Assembly (NCBI RefSeq): GCF_003260975.1
Contig: NZ_CP030041.1
Location: 3,395,001 to 3,459,000 of the forward strand
DNA length: 64,000 nt
Source: Echinicola strongylocentroti
GTDB taxonomy: Bacteria > Bacteroidota > Bacteroidia > Cytophagales > Cyclobacteriaceae
Reading direction: 5' to 3'
Shown: in pieces, positions 36,501 to 44,455 of the stretch
Numbering within the stretch: the first letter of the stretch is position 1
Layout of the letters: each line of letters begins with the position of its first letter
Notes under the pieces: model-generated
The model's input: only the letters and a program-made list of their open reading frames with translations
The model's database searches: none
What the model was told of the DNA's origin: nothing
Position numbers and translations under genes: made by a program

Positions 36501-37322
36501 GGTCTTGAACATGCCTTCTAATGGCCCCTTTGGGTAGGCATAGAGGGTCTCTCCTGATAGCTCGATTTCAAAGTAATCTTCAAATTTCCCGGTTATTCCT
36601 TCCAGTCCATGGTCTGCCAAAAAGGCCTTCATCATCTTGGATCTGCCAGCCGGAATCGCATAGTTTAGTTCAGTGGGGTATTGCTGTATCCGTTCATAAA
36701 ACCATAAAAAGGCATTTTTGATCAATATATCCCTTTGATAATTACATGACAATACGATCTTATCCTTCTTAATATCAACGGAGAGCTCGTAGAGGTGGGA
36801 ATAATCGGACAAATGGTAAACGAAATGATTGGGGGTGATCTCTATATTTTCCAATTTGCACTCCCACCCACTATAGTCGCCAATAAATTCCAGGTTTTTC
36901 AGCAATACACTGGGGTCATTTTTATCCAGACCAACCTCCATAGGGTTCATGGGGTTAAAGACTTTTTCTTTTGTCTTTTTGGGAATGCGGATAGTACGAT
37001 TCTTATGATCCAAAAGATATAGCATAGCTGCTGCAGTATGCTTACATTCTGAATTTTCCTCGAAGTAGATACAATCGCAAGATGCCAATTCTCCTTCCCA
37101 AAAATCCAATTGCGCTTCTGCTCCATCAAGGATGACCGACACGTCATAAAAAGGCTCGGTATTCCCTTCAACCAGAAAATTGAATGCTCGATTATAAGCG
37201 TTCGCATTATTCAATTCGCAAGCGCCATTTTGAAAAAGCTGTTTTCCCCTTTGGAGAATAGGAGGGGAATAATAGTCCAGTTCTATTCTTAAACAGTTGA
37301 TTTCCTCAGTTGTTAATTTCAT
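33588..37322 (-). CDS. SNF2-type helicase with N-terminal SWIM zinc finger
   Basis: A 1244-residue protein. A SWIM zinc finger (C-D-C-I-Y-F-E-E-N-S-E-C-K-H, about residues 81-94) is near the N-terminus, followed by a long helical linker. The SNF2 core starts near residue 775: D-D-M-G-L-G-K-T (Walker A), A-D-E-S-Q-A-I-K-N (DExQ box), L-S-G-T-P-I-E-N-S, then the helicase C domain with G-G-T-G-L-N-L-T-A-A and Q-A-I-D-R-C-Y-R-M-G-Q. These are dsDNA translocases; the bacterial SWIM-SNF2 role is not settled and may be in transcription or repair. Confidence 0.93.
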   Translation of the reverse strand: MKLTTEEINCLRIELDYYSPPILQRGKQLFQNGACELNNANAYNRAFNFLVEGNTEPFYDVSVILDGAEAQLDFWEGELASCDCIYFEENSECKHTAAAMLYLLDHKNRTIRIPKKTKEKVFNPMNPMEVGLDKNDPSVLLKNLEFIGDYSGWECKLENIEITPNHFVYHLSDYSHLYELSVDIKKDKIVLSCNYQRDILIKNAFLWFYERIQQYPTELNYAIPAGRSKMMKAFLADHGLEGITGKFEDYFEIELSGETLYAYPKGPLEGMFKTDLFIESIDKELFSTLHSWGAGEQLLDISPKDTVEYNSGIVLITNYYSKKLATINLIKGKGTKRAPNDLNTKLDWILDPEDESLPATEEIKELFPRLTSFNKLLTERNQGTSLFTLHEKFLSILTIGESLPLYQLTPTGNYYNYKPRPKDLQKITPLAASFEFELSREEHTYLLRPFILIENERFYVNELDERCIIYDLFVLIGQEKMAYFSTPKEHKALLYFLSNSLIRFTEKEKPEMEQGLIQRLAKDFKINYQDGLMEMDETTEHLQRHLYISEMGNFVLFRPAIQYKEGVLSYPLEKGTLIDPENNKVYLQDAEQEDQLVQHIREMHPAFTHKGSQGFFYLSFDQFMNNYWFLEAFEKLRESGIRVFGMDQLKGFKFSPHTAQVDFDLGTKPDWFEANVEVAFGNNKVKLKDLKKAVESGQNYIELGDGTIGILPEKWMGKFAKLFRSSLQDKETLRVAKTHFSLVDELADPKQHKAVLKEIAEKKERLSSFKQIENSTPSKKLKAQLRHYQQEGLNWLNFLKDYGWGGILADDMGLGKTLQLIALICQLKEDKKSATVLVVAPTTLLFNWKNELDKFAPHLDYFIHHGQRYDDPAEFKKHDVILTSYGVVINDIELLKNINFQLIVADESQAIKNVSSRRHRSLIQLTSPLKVALSGTPIENSITELFAQMNFVNPGFFTTFAAFKRDYANPLKKADQDSLATELRKKVAPFILRRTKEEVLTELPEKTEEYLYCEMGSVQRKLYDAYRNEYRDFLKGKLEDDADENTNFYVLEGLTRLRQICDATALVKNGEPIQESAKINLLLEHILEKTGKHKILIFSQFVKMLELITERLKEENVTFTYLDGKTSLKERESRVKAFQENQENRVFLISLKAGGTGLNLTAADYVYIVDPWWNPATENQAIDRCYRMGQKNNVFAYRMVCKNSVEEKILQLQEAKMKLSKDIIGEGGSILSTLTKESLLDLFS

Positions 37323-37529
37323 GTGATTAGTTGTAAAGAAATTAGCTTGTTAGCAGCTGCAAATTAAGCTGAAATAATCAACATGAAAAGAAGCGACAAA
37401 TCAATTATTGGGAACGTTTCCTGATTTTCAGTACATCATCATGAATGCGCTTTCTTCGGGACGCTTGTTTAGCTCGATATGGGTATAGAATTTCAGTAAC
37501 TCACATGCGATTACCTGACTGATAGGGGC

Positions 37530-37553
37530 GGTAGACAAGCTTGCTTGTCTACC
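37530..37553 (-). repeat. Hairpin overlapping the stop of the His-rich lipoprotein gene
   Basis: GGTAGACAAGC (37530-37540) and GCTTGTCTACC (37543-37553) form a perfect 11-base stem with a 2-base gap between arms. The stop codon lies inside it. No U-tract follows on the minus strand, so it is not a standard terminator; 3'-end protection is possible. Confidence 0.5.
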
Positions 37554-37743
37554 ATCTGCCTTTTTTCTGGTTTTTGGGATGTACCCCGTAGTGTTTTTTG
37601 ACTTGTCCTGGAGGCATTTTTTTATAGCCTTTTTTATAGTGATGTCCATGATGTCCATGGTGGACCACACAAGAAGTGGTTAGTGCTACTGTTCCCAACA
37701 AAAAGGAGACAGCAAAACAGCAATTTATAATTAGTCGTTTCAT
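37549..37743 (-). CDS. Small His-rich lipoprotein
   Basis: A 64-residue protein: a lipoprotein signal with L-T-T-S-C, then H-H-G-H-H-G-H-H-Y-K-K-G and K-K-M-P-P-G-Q-V-K-K-H. Similar small His/Lys-rich lipoproteins ending in P-P-G-(Q/H)-x-K-K are common in Bacteroidota; their function is unknown and the His run suggests metal binding. Another frame over the same bases (37428-37670) is a shadow. Confidence 0.72.
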   Translation of the reverse strand: MKRLIINCCFAVSFLLGTVALTTSCVVHHGHHGHHYKKGYKKMPPGQVKKHYGVHPKNQKKGRW

Positions 37744-37809
37744 GTCAAACCGGAGGCCAAAAACTAGGCCAACCCCTATGAGAAGTTTAATGTTTATATA
37801 ATTATTACC

Positions 37810-38337
37810 TTATAAATAGTCTTCTCTAAGCTTTACAAACTGAAATATATCTCCCACGGTACCATTCTTGATAAACCCACCTTTGAGGATGGCTTCTTCT
37901 TCAAACCCCGCCTTCTGAAGTACCCGCATGCAAGGCACATTGAAGTCATAGACCGTAGCGAAGACCCGAAGGACTTCAAAGTTTTTGAAGAGGTAGGGGA
38001 CGAAAAGTTTGACGGCTTCTGTAGCTATTCCTTGTCCCCAAAACTGTTCGCCAAGCCAAAAGCCCAGTTCCATATTGGTGCGGAGTTCATTCTCTCCTTT
38101 GTGGATCCCGATGGCTCCGACAAGTGTACCGTCTTTTTCTATTGCAAAATTTTGTGGAGGATTGAATTTAATATTGTGCTCGATCCAGAAGCGGGCGTCG
38201 TGAAGGGTGTAGGGTTGGGGAAAACTGTCTTTAAGGTTTTTGGTAATGGCAGGATTGTTGGCCAATGGGTACAGTTTGTGGAAATGCTGTCCGCCCCAGG
38301 TATTTAGCGTGATACCATTTTCTCCTTCGATTTTCAT
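37810..38337 (-). CDS. GNAT family N-acetyltransferase (RimJ/RimL type)
   Basis: A 175-residue RimJ/RimL-like acetyltransferase. A-I-G-I-H-K-G-E-N-E, E-L-G-F-W-L-G-E-Q-F-W-G-Q-G-I-A-T-E-A-V (acetyl-CoA motif, about residues 94-115) and N-V-P-C-M-R-V-L-Q-K-A-G-F are family hallmarks. It acetylates an amine of a protein or small molecule; substrate unknown. Lone gene upstream of the His-rich lipoprotein on the minus strand. Confidence 0.93.
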   Translation of the reverse strand: MKIEGENGITLNTWGGQHFHKLYPLANNPAITKNLKDSFPQPYTLHDARFWIEHNIKFNPPQNFAIEKDGTLVGAIGIHKGENELRTNMELGFWLGEQFWGQGIATEAVKLFVPYLFKNFEVLRVFATVYDFNVPCMRVLQKAGFEEEAILKGGFIKNGTVGDIFQFVKLREDYL

Positions 38338-38450
38338 ATACAGCGGTTGATTTTTTTTGATGAACTAAATGATTGTGCACCCACTGCATATTCTATACCT
38401 AAAATCAGCTCCTACAGAAAAAAAATAACGTCAAGAAAAAAGCATGGAAG

Positions 38451-39527
38451 TTAGTCTTCCATGCCGCTGTTTTTGAGCCTTTCTGCGTTTTCTGCAAACC
38501 GTAGGGCACTGGTAAAGTCTTCCAAGTTGCCGTCCATGACATCGGAGAGGTTATAGACGGTTTTGTTGATGCGGTGGTCTGTCACACGGCTTTGAGGGTA
38601 GTTATAGGTCCTTATTTTGTCAGACCGATCGCCACTTCCCACCATGGACTTACGCTGGGCGCCCACTTCTTCGTTGTGTTTGGCCAGTTCGATTTCATAG
38701 ATCCTGGACCGGAGTACCTTGAGGGCTTTTTCGAAGTTTTTGATCTGTGACTTTTGGTCCTGGCAGGTCACTACGATGCCTGAGGGTTCGTGTGTAAGCC
38801 TTACGGCAGAGTAGGTCGTGTTTACGGACTGCCCACCAGGCCCTGACGAACAGTAAGTGTCCTTGCGGACATCGTTCATGTCGATCTGCACATCGACATC
38901 TTCCATTTCGGGAAGTACGGCGACGGTGGCAGCGGAGGTGTGTACTCTTCCTTGTGTTTCTGTGGTAGGGACTCGTTGGACACGGTGAACCCCTGATTCG
39001 TACTTGAGCATGCCGAATACATCGGCTCCTGAAACGGTGCTGATGATTTCCTTATACCCACCAGCAGAGCCAAATGTAAGGTCCAGTACGGTCAGGTTCC
39101 AGTTTTGCTTTTCGGCGTAGCGTTCGTACATGCGGAAGATATCACCGGCAAAAATGGCCGCCTCATCACCTCCCGTGCCACTGCGGATTTCTAGGATACA
39201 ATCCTTGGAATCATTAGGGTCTTTGGGGATGAGCATTTGTTTCAGCTCCTTTTCGTATTCGGCCTCTTTTTCTTTCAACTCGTCCAGCTCTACCTTTGCC
39301 ATATCCCTGAAATCAGGGTCTTTTTCTGTTTCAAGGATCGCTTTAGAACTCTTTATATTGTCCAGTACCAGTTTGTATTCGTCAAAAACGTTGACGATTT
39401 TTTCCAGGTCTTTATATTCTTTGGTGAGCTTGGTGTATTTGCCCATATCGGACATGGCGTCCGGCTGAATGATCAGCTGTCCCACTTCCTCAAATCTGTC
39501 TTTGATGTGCTCTAATTTATCAAGCAT
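38451..39527 (-). CDS. prfA: Peptide chain release factor 1
   Basis: A 358-residue RF1. G-P-G-G-Q-S-V-N (about residue 230) carries the catalytic G-G-Q whose Gln is the PrmC target. R-V-P-T-T-E-T-Q-G-R-V-H-T-S-A-A-T-V-A-V is the family region before it. Length and the absence of the RF2 programmed frameshift fit RF1. It reads UAA/UAG and releases the peptide from the ribosome. Confidence 0.95.
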   Translation of the reverse strand: MLDKLEHIKDRFEEVGQLIIQPDAMSDMGKYTKLTKEYKDLEKIVNVFDEYKLVLDNIKSSKAILETEKDPDFRDMAKVELDELKEKEAEYEKELKQMLIPKDPNDSKDCILEIRSGTGGDEAAIFAGDIFRMYERYAEKQNWNLTVLDLTFGSAGGYKEIISTVSGADVFGMLKYESGVHRVQRVPTTETQGRVHTSAATVAVLPEMEDVDVQIDMNDVRKDTYCSSGPGGQSVNTTYSAVRLTHEPSGIVVTCQDQKSQIKNFEKALKVLRSRIYEIELAKHNEEVGAQRKSMVGSGDRSDKIRTYNYPQSRVTDHRINKTVYNLSDVMDGNLEDFTSALRFAENAERLKNSGMED

Positions 39528-39780
39528 ATAGTTTTTTTATCTTTGCAAGGACAAAATTAAGAAAATAAGTGATACGGCGATAAACGTGGCGGCTTCATTC
39601 AAGAAAGACGCATTTATCCAAACCAATGAAACACATTTGGCTAATTAGTAGGAGGGCTTTCGGACCTGTGTCATAACTATTGAGGAAAGCCTACCGTGTT
39701 GATTTGTAGGGGAAGAATTGGGGTAAAACTGGCTTTGGTGCAGTTTATGGGCTACCTTTGGAGTAACGAAAAAGAAGAAG

Positions 39781-40431
39781 ATGATACGGATTTTATTTAT
39801 AGTATTAGCGGGATTGTTGGTCTCTTGTGGCTCACGCAAGAAGGTGGATCGGGAAGTATTCGACGCTGTCAACGAGTCCATGGAGGTCAAAAAGGTCAAT
39901 GAGGTGGATATCATTAACAAGGCCATCGAGTGGGGCAATGAGATCACTGAGGAAGCCCAGCAAGAGTTGATGGGTAAATTGACCACGGCGATCAATGAAA
40001 AAGGAGTGGCTGGAGCAGTAGCGTTTTGCAATGTGGAAGCGCTGCCTTCGCTGGATGAAGTGAGCAGGAAACACAAGGTCGTCATAAGGCGGGTATCGCA
40101 TGATTTCAGAAATTCTTCCGATCGGCCCAATGAAAAGGAAGAAATGTTGCTACAGGCTTATGAGTACAATGAAGAAAACGATATTCAGAATAAGCCGAAT
40201 GTACAGGAAATCGAAAATGGCGAAATCCTTCTTTACACAAAAGCTATTACCATTCCAGGAAAAATGTGTTTGAATTGTCATGGTGATCCAAACAAGGATA
40301 TTGATGAGGCTACGTTGGCCAAGATCGAAAAGCTATATCCCCAAGACAAAGCCAAAGGTCACGAAGTTGGGGACCTCAGGGGAATGTGGAGCATTGCCAT
40401 TCCTAAAAAGGAAGTGGTGAAGCAACTGTAA
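39781..40431 (+). CDS. DUF3365-type haem-binding lipoprotein
   Basis: A 216-residue protein with a lipoprotein signal (Cys at residue 16: L-V-S-C-G). The C-terminal part carries one c-type haem motif, C163-L-N-C-H167, inside a DUF3365 (Tll0287-like) sensor domain: A-V-A-F-C-N-V-E-A, R-V-S-H-D-F-R-N, P-G-K-M-C-L-N-C-H-G, and G-D-L-R-G-M-W-S-I. It is an envelope c-type cytochrome-like protein, perhaps a redox or gas sensor. It is monocistronic between prfA and a convergent gene. Confidence 0.88.
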   Translation: MIRILFIVLAGLLVSCGSRKKVDREVFDAVNESMEVKKVNEVDIINKAIEWGNEITEEAQQELMGKLTTAINEKGVAGAVAFCNVEALPSLDEVSRKHKVVIRRVSHDFRNSSDRPNEKEEMLLQAYEYNEENDIQNKPNVQEIENGEILLYTKAITIPGKMCLNCHGDPNKDIDEATLAKIEKLYPQDKAKGHEVGDLRGMWSIAIPKKEVVKQL

Positions 40432-40661
40432 TAGCGTAGCAAGATTGGGGAAAAAGTAGTGGGATGTGAGTAGTGAGATTTGAGTCTTGAGTCTTGAGAC
40501 AATTGCCGACCAATATAGATTGAAATGCGCCCTTTTGGGGATAGGGGGCGATTTCTTGAGTTGTGCTGGGTCTCTGCCCCAGCACTGATAAGGAACAATT
40601 TCTTCTACTTTTTAGAAGAGGGGAGGTGAATGTAGAAGGACAATTTACTGAACACCGAATA

Positions 40662-41282
40662 CTAATTTTCCACTCCGACCATCTCTCCTATCCAGAAGGG
40701 CTGCATGGATTGGAAGGTGATGGTGCCTTCCTCGACTTCTACGAAGGTGGCATGTTTGATATTGATAAATTGGCTTTCTGCGGCGGTTTTCATTTCGATG
40801 AGGGTGTGATCTGGGGCATGTAATTGGACGGAACTTTGTGGGAACCATTTTTTAAAGGACTTGCCCATCACCGGGAAATAACGAATAGGCCCGTCAAAGA
40901 CCACGATATTCACCAAATCCAATTTTTCTTCTAACTGAAAAAGCTGTCGATGGTCGTAATCAATAATATTGACAGCAGGGTGTTTGGTGGCGATGAGGTA
41001 TTGGAGTCCTTCCTCCAGGAATTTTCCCTGCTGACATGTCAAAAAACGCAACGGATACTGTTCTTCCAGTAGTTGGAAGTGCTTTTTTTGATATTCACTT
41101 GTGGCGAGGATCACATCGATCTTAATACCCCAAGAGAGCACGGTATCTACCACCGGCTCGGCCACTAGCACGGTAGGCACCCATTCCAGTAATGGGGCAA
41201 TCTGCTCGTACGAAAGCTGTTCAGTGCCCATGATGAGCATGGCAGGCTCCTGCTGTTCTTTGACAAAATGATGCGACGACAT
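40662..41282 (-). CDS. Thiamine pyrophosphokinase-like protein
   Basis: A 206-residue protein resembling the short thiamine pyrophosphokinase-like proteins of Cytophagales: V-A-E-P-V-V-D-T-V-L-S-W-G-I-K-I-D-V-I-L-A replaces the usual nucleotide-binding region, and a beta-rich half follows (I-E-M-K-T-A, then E-E-G-T-I-T-F). I do not see the full catalytic D-x-D set of true TPKs, so the activity may be degenerate. Assignment rests on overall resemblance only. Confidence 0.6.
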   Translation of the reverse strand: MSSHHFVKEQQEPAMLIMGTEQLSYEQIAPLLEWVPTVLVAEPVVDTVLSWGIKIDVILATSEYQKKHFQLLEEQYPLRFLTCQQGKFLEEGLQYLIATKHPAVNIIDYDHRQLFQLEEKLDLVNIVVFDGPIRYFPVMGKSFKKWFPQSSVQLHAPDHTLIEMKTAAESQFINIKHATFVEVEEGTITFQSMQPFWIGEMVGVEN

Positions 41283-41306
41283 GGACAGGTTGTATTAAAA
41301 TAATTC

Positions 41307-41415
41307 GATTATACGCTTTATTGCCAGTAGGTTTTATTTCTCACGGAACGCACAGAACACCCAGAATGAAATAAGGTCTTTCTGAGGTCTCTATGTTTTC
41401 TGTGAGCACCTATTT
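41307..41415 (-). repeat. 109-bp dispersed intergenic repeat, copy 2 (inverted)
   Basis: Reverse complement of 13984-14092 with six mismatches, all in a 17-base window of the AAATAGG-proximal part. The remaining stretch of about 70 bases is identical. It starts 24 bases upstream of the TPK-like gene start. Confidence 0.9.
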
Positions 41416-41461
41416 GATTTTACTTTCAAAGTAACGATAATTTCTTTGAAGATGGAAGTTG

Positions 41462-41670
41462 AACCCGGAATATGGATTAGCCTATCTATTGCGACCTGAA
41501 ATTGCTTTAAAATCAGTCGCTTATCTTTAATCGGTTCTATCTGGCAGCTAGACAGGGTAACCGTAGCGGTGCTACGCTCACACCTCCAAACTAACTGATT
41601 TTCTTGCACTTTAAGCTCTTCCCGATAGCCATCTGGACAAGCTATTCCGATTCCTAATGCATAAACCTGA
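41462..41670 (+). repeat. AACCCGG palindromic element, copy B (degenerate, about 209 bp)
   Basis: Opens AACCCGGAATATGGATTAG and keeps the CCGTAGCGGTGCTACG centre and the AACTGATTTTCTTGCACTTT segment, but has two insertions and a damaged right end (ATAAACCTGACAA instead of ATAAACCGGGTT). The right edge is approximate. Confidence 0.8.
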
Positions 41671-42328
41671 CAATGTCGTTTAGTTAGTGTGTATCTGGAA
41701 AATACGGGTTCTATATTTTTTCCTTGGGCAGTTATTTTTCTAGCTAAATTCCTAGGTGTTTTTCACCCCTTTACCTTTGTTACTTTTTTGCTTCAGGTCA
41801 AATAAGTAACCAAAAAACCCCGCCGTTGTGCATCTATTGGCCTAAAATTAAAACGTGCCCTCATGCAGGCAAACTCCTCCTGTCTAAAGCCAAGCAGGCC
41901 TATCTAAAGCCATGTAAACCTTCTTTAGCTGCCAACATTCTTTTTGGGCAGCATTTCGTCAAACAAGCCTGCCTTCTTGCCTACCCGCTTTTTAATTTCT
42001 TAACGCCCAATACCTGCAAGGCGGACCCATTTTATACATGTTTAAAAAGGCCATGGATTAAAACCATAATTCCCTCAATGGACGATCCGTATTGGAAAAT
42101 CTTCTTAACTAAACGACATTGATAAACCGGGTTGAACTGCTTCCAATGGCCTTGGTGGGATTTTTATCAATGGGCTAGTTCATTCCTTTTGAATAACCCT
42201 TTGGTGAATCATAATTACTGCTAGTTTTTTTTTACTTTTATGGGGCAAAAGCCATCCGCAATACTCAGCGGAAGGCAGGATTGGGGAGCAGCGGAACACC
42301 TTCCCATTTTACCAAAACCACTAATCAA

Positions 42329-42841
42329 ATGGCATTGACTAAACCGTTTAACTTCAAACAATGGATTGACGATAACCGACACTTGCTCAAGCCGCCAGTC
42401 GGCAACCAGCAAGTGTATAAAGGGAATGATGACTTTATCGTGATGGTGGTGGGCGGCCCTAATTCCCGAAAGGATTTTCACTATAATGAAGGTGAGGAAT
42501 TCTTTTATCAGCTGGAAGGAGATATTGTGCTGAAAGTGATCGACGAGGGCAAGCCCAAGGATATTGAAATTAAAGAAGGAGAAATTTTCCTTTTGCCGCC
42601 GAAGGTGCACCACAGCCCCCGGCGACCCGCCAATACGGTCGGGCTTGTGATGGAGCAGTATCGTCAAGAAGGGGAGAAAGATGGGTTTATTTGGTATTGT
42701 GAAAACTGTGGAAACAAGCTCTATGAGGAATATGCCGTGGTGACAGACATTGTCAGCCAACTGCCTCCTATCATGGAGCATTTCTGGAGCAATCCTGATC
42801 ATTTTACCTGTAAATCTTGTGGTACCAAAATGGAAAAATAA
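42329..42841 (+). CDS. 3-hydroxyanthranilate 3,4-dioxygenase
   Basis: A 170-residue cupin from the ATG at 42329; the longer frame to 42281 adds non-conserved residues. F-H-Y-N-E-G-E-E-F-F-Y-Q-L-E-G-D gives the Fe ligands and Glu. R-R-P-A-N-T-V-G-L-V-M-E follows. The C-terminal end has C-E-N-C-G-N and C-K-S-C-G-T, a rubredoxin-like CxxC pair found in bacterial HAAO. It opens the ring of 3-hydroxyanthranilate towards quinolinate/NAD or further breakdown. kynU and kmo lie just downstream. Confidence 0.95.
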   Translation: MALTKPFNFKQWIDDNRHLLKPPVGNQQVYKGNDDFIVMVVGGPNSRKDFHYNEGEEFFYQLEGDIVLKVIDEGKPKDIEIKEGEIFLLPPKVHHSPRRPANTVGLVMEQYRQEGEKDGFIWYCENCGNKLYEEYAVVTDIVSQLPPIMEHFWSNPDHFTCKSCGTKMEK

Positions 42842-42848
42842 GCACTTA

Positions 42849-43018
42849 AACCCGGAATATGCATTAGCCTATCTGTTGCGACCTTAAACTGCTTCAAAAT
42901 CAGCCGTTTCACTTTAGTTTTCGGCATAACCGTAGCGGTGCTACGCTAATGCCTCCAAACTAACTGATTTTCTTGCACTTTCAGCTCTCACTACGATTCC
43001 TAACGCATAATCCGGGTT
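42849..43018 (+). repeat. AACCCGG palindromic element, copy C (170 bp)
   Basis: An intact copy, seven bases after the haao stop and 114 bases before kynU. Ends AACCCGGAATATGCATTAG and CTAACGCATAATCCGGGTT. It matches the inverted copy E (53787-53956) at 168 of 170 positions. Confidence 0.92.
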
Positions 43019-43132
43019 AAAGCCTGTTCCTCTTGACTATCGGAGTCATCCATTTCGGGTTTTTTACAACCAATGTGGGCCGTGAATTGTAGGTAAGAAG
43101 CCTAATGACCAATAACCCAAACTCAGAATAAT

Positions 43133-44413
43133 ATGACTGCACACCGTTATAGCTTGGCCTATGCTCAGGAAAGGGATCGGGAAGATCCCCTAAGGAAATT
43201 CAAAAGTAGATTTTACTTTCCCAAGGTAAATGGTGAGGAAGCCATTTACTTTTGTGGTAATTCCCTGGGGCTTCAGCCAAAAGCAGTCAAAGAATACCTC
43301 GAACGAGATTTGGATAGCTGGGCGACCAAGGCGGTGGATGGCCACTTTGACGGAGAAGAGCCATGGTTTTCTGTCCACGAAAGATCCAAAGCGGCCTTAG
43401 CAGAAATAGTAGGTGCCAAAAAGCACGAAGTGGTCGCTATGGGCAGTTTGACCAGTAACCTTCATGCACTTATGGTGTCCTTTTATCAGCCAGATGGTAA
43501 GCGAAATAAAATCTTGACAGAAGCGGGGGCTTTCCCTTCAGATATGTATGCCCTGGAGACCCAGGTGAAACACCATGGACTTGATCCTAGTGAGGCAATT
43601 GTCGAAGTAGCACCTAGGCAAGGAGAGCATACCATCAGGACGGAGGATATTCTTCAAGCCATATCCACGCATAAGGATGAACTCGCTTGCGTGATGATGG
43701 CAGGCTTGCAGTATTATACTGGTCAGGTGTTTGATATGAAGGCAATAACGAAGGCCGGACACGAAGCCGGAGCCTTGGTGGGCTTTGATCTTGCCCATGC
43801 TGTGGGGAATGCACCCTTACGATTACACGATTGGGTAGTGGATTTTGCGGCATGGTGCAGTTACAAGTACCTGAACTCAGGCCCAGGAAATGTGGCTGGG
43901 ATTTTTGTGCATGAGCGGCATGGCGACAATCCGAAACTGAACCGTTTTGCTGGCTGGTGGGGCCATGATGAGAAAGTACGCTTCAAAATGGAAAAGGGCT
44001 TTGTTCCCATGTATGGCGCCGATGGCTGGCAGACGTCCAATGGCAATGTGCTGGGAATGGCGACACACCAAGCGTCGTTGGACATTTTCAAAGAGGCAGG
44101 AATGGAGGCCTTGCGCCAAAAGAGTGTGCAGCTTACAGGTTTTTTGGAATACCTGATCCGTGAGATTAGTGGTGGCAGCGGGGTGCTGGAGATCATTACC
44201 CCGAGTGCTGAAGTGGAGAGAGGCTGCCAATTGTCCCTCTTGATCCATAAAGGAGGGAAAACCGTCTTCGATGAGTTTTATCGAAATGGGATAGTGGGTG
44301 ATTGGCGAAATCCCAATGTGATCCGGATAGCACCTACCCCGCTTTACAATAGCTTTGAGGATGTATTCAGATTTGCCAAAATTTTGGAACAATCCCTTGC
44401 TAAATTTACTTAA
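43133..44413 (+). CDS. kynU: Kynureninase
   Basis: A 426-residue PLP enzyme. C-S-Y-K245-Y-L-N-S-G-P-G holds the Schiff-base lysine, and F-D-L-A-H-A-V-G-N (about residue 221) the PLP-pyridine Asp. Y-F-C-G-N-S-L-G-L-Q opens the protein. It cleaves (3-hydroxy)kynurenine to (3-hydroxy)anthranilate and alanine. It sits between haao and kmo with palindromic element copy C upstream, and is followed after 42 bases by kmo. Confidence 0.97.
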   Translation: MTAHRYSLAYAQERDREDPLRKFKSRFYFPKVNGEEAIYFCGNSLGLQPKAVKEYLERDLDSWATKAVDGHFDGEEPWFSVHERSKAALAEIVGAKKHEVVAMGSLTSNLHALMVSFYQPDGKRNKILTEAGAFPSDMYALETQVKHHGLDPSEAIVEVAPRQGEHTIRTEDILQAISTHKDELACVMMAGLQYYTGQVFDMKAITKAGHEAGALVGFDLAHAVGNAPLRLHDWVVDFAAWCSYKYLNSGPGNVAGIFVHERHGDNPKLNRFAGWWGHDEKVRFKMEKGFVPMYGADGWQTSNGNVLGMATHQASLDIFKEAGMEALRQKSVQLTGFLEYLIREISGGSGVLEIITPSAEVERGCQLSLLIHKGGKTVFDEFYRNGIVGDWRNPNVIRIAPTPLYNSFEDVFRFAKILEQSLAKFT

Positions 44414-44455
44414 TAAAACAGACCTATTTCAAACCTATTAATAAAAACACAACCG

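Larger units (their letters stand above)
41283..42328. other. Gene-free repeat-rich stretch upstream of haao
   Basis: About 1 kb: 109-bp repeat copy 2 (41307-41415), palindromic element copy B (41462-41670), a GTTACTTTTTTG...CAAATAAGTAAC hairpin (about 41781-41813), and an isolated CCGGGTT end near 42127. A 98-codon open frame (41826-42122) is low-complexity and overlaps the repeat-derived part; I do not accept it as a gene. Confidence 0.6.

Noticed and set aside
37428..37670. 80-codon open frame overlapping the His-rich lipoprotein gene
   Set aside because: The overlapping frame has a lipobox and a known composition; this one has neither.
41826..42122. 98-codon open frame
   Set aside because: Overlaps decayed repeat DNA, Lys/Cys-rich without a fold, no neighbour support.
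42221..42802. 193-codon open frame antisense to haao
   Set aside because: Shadow of haao; no domain.
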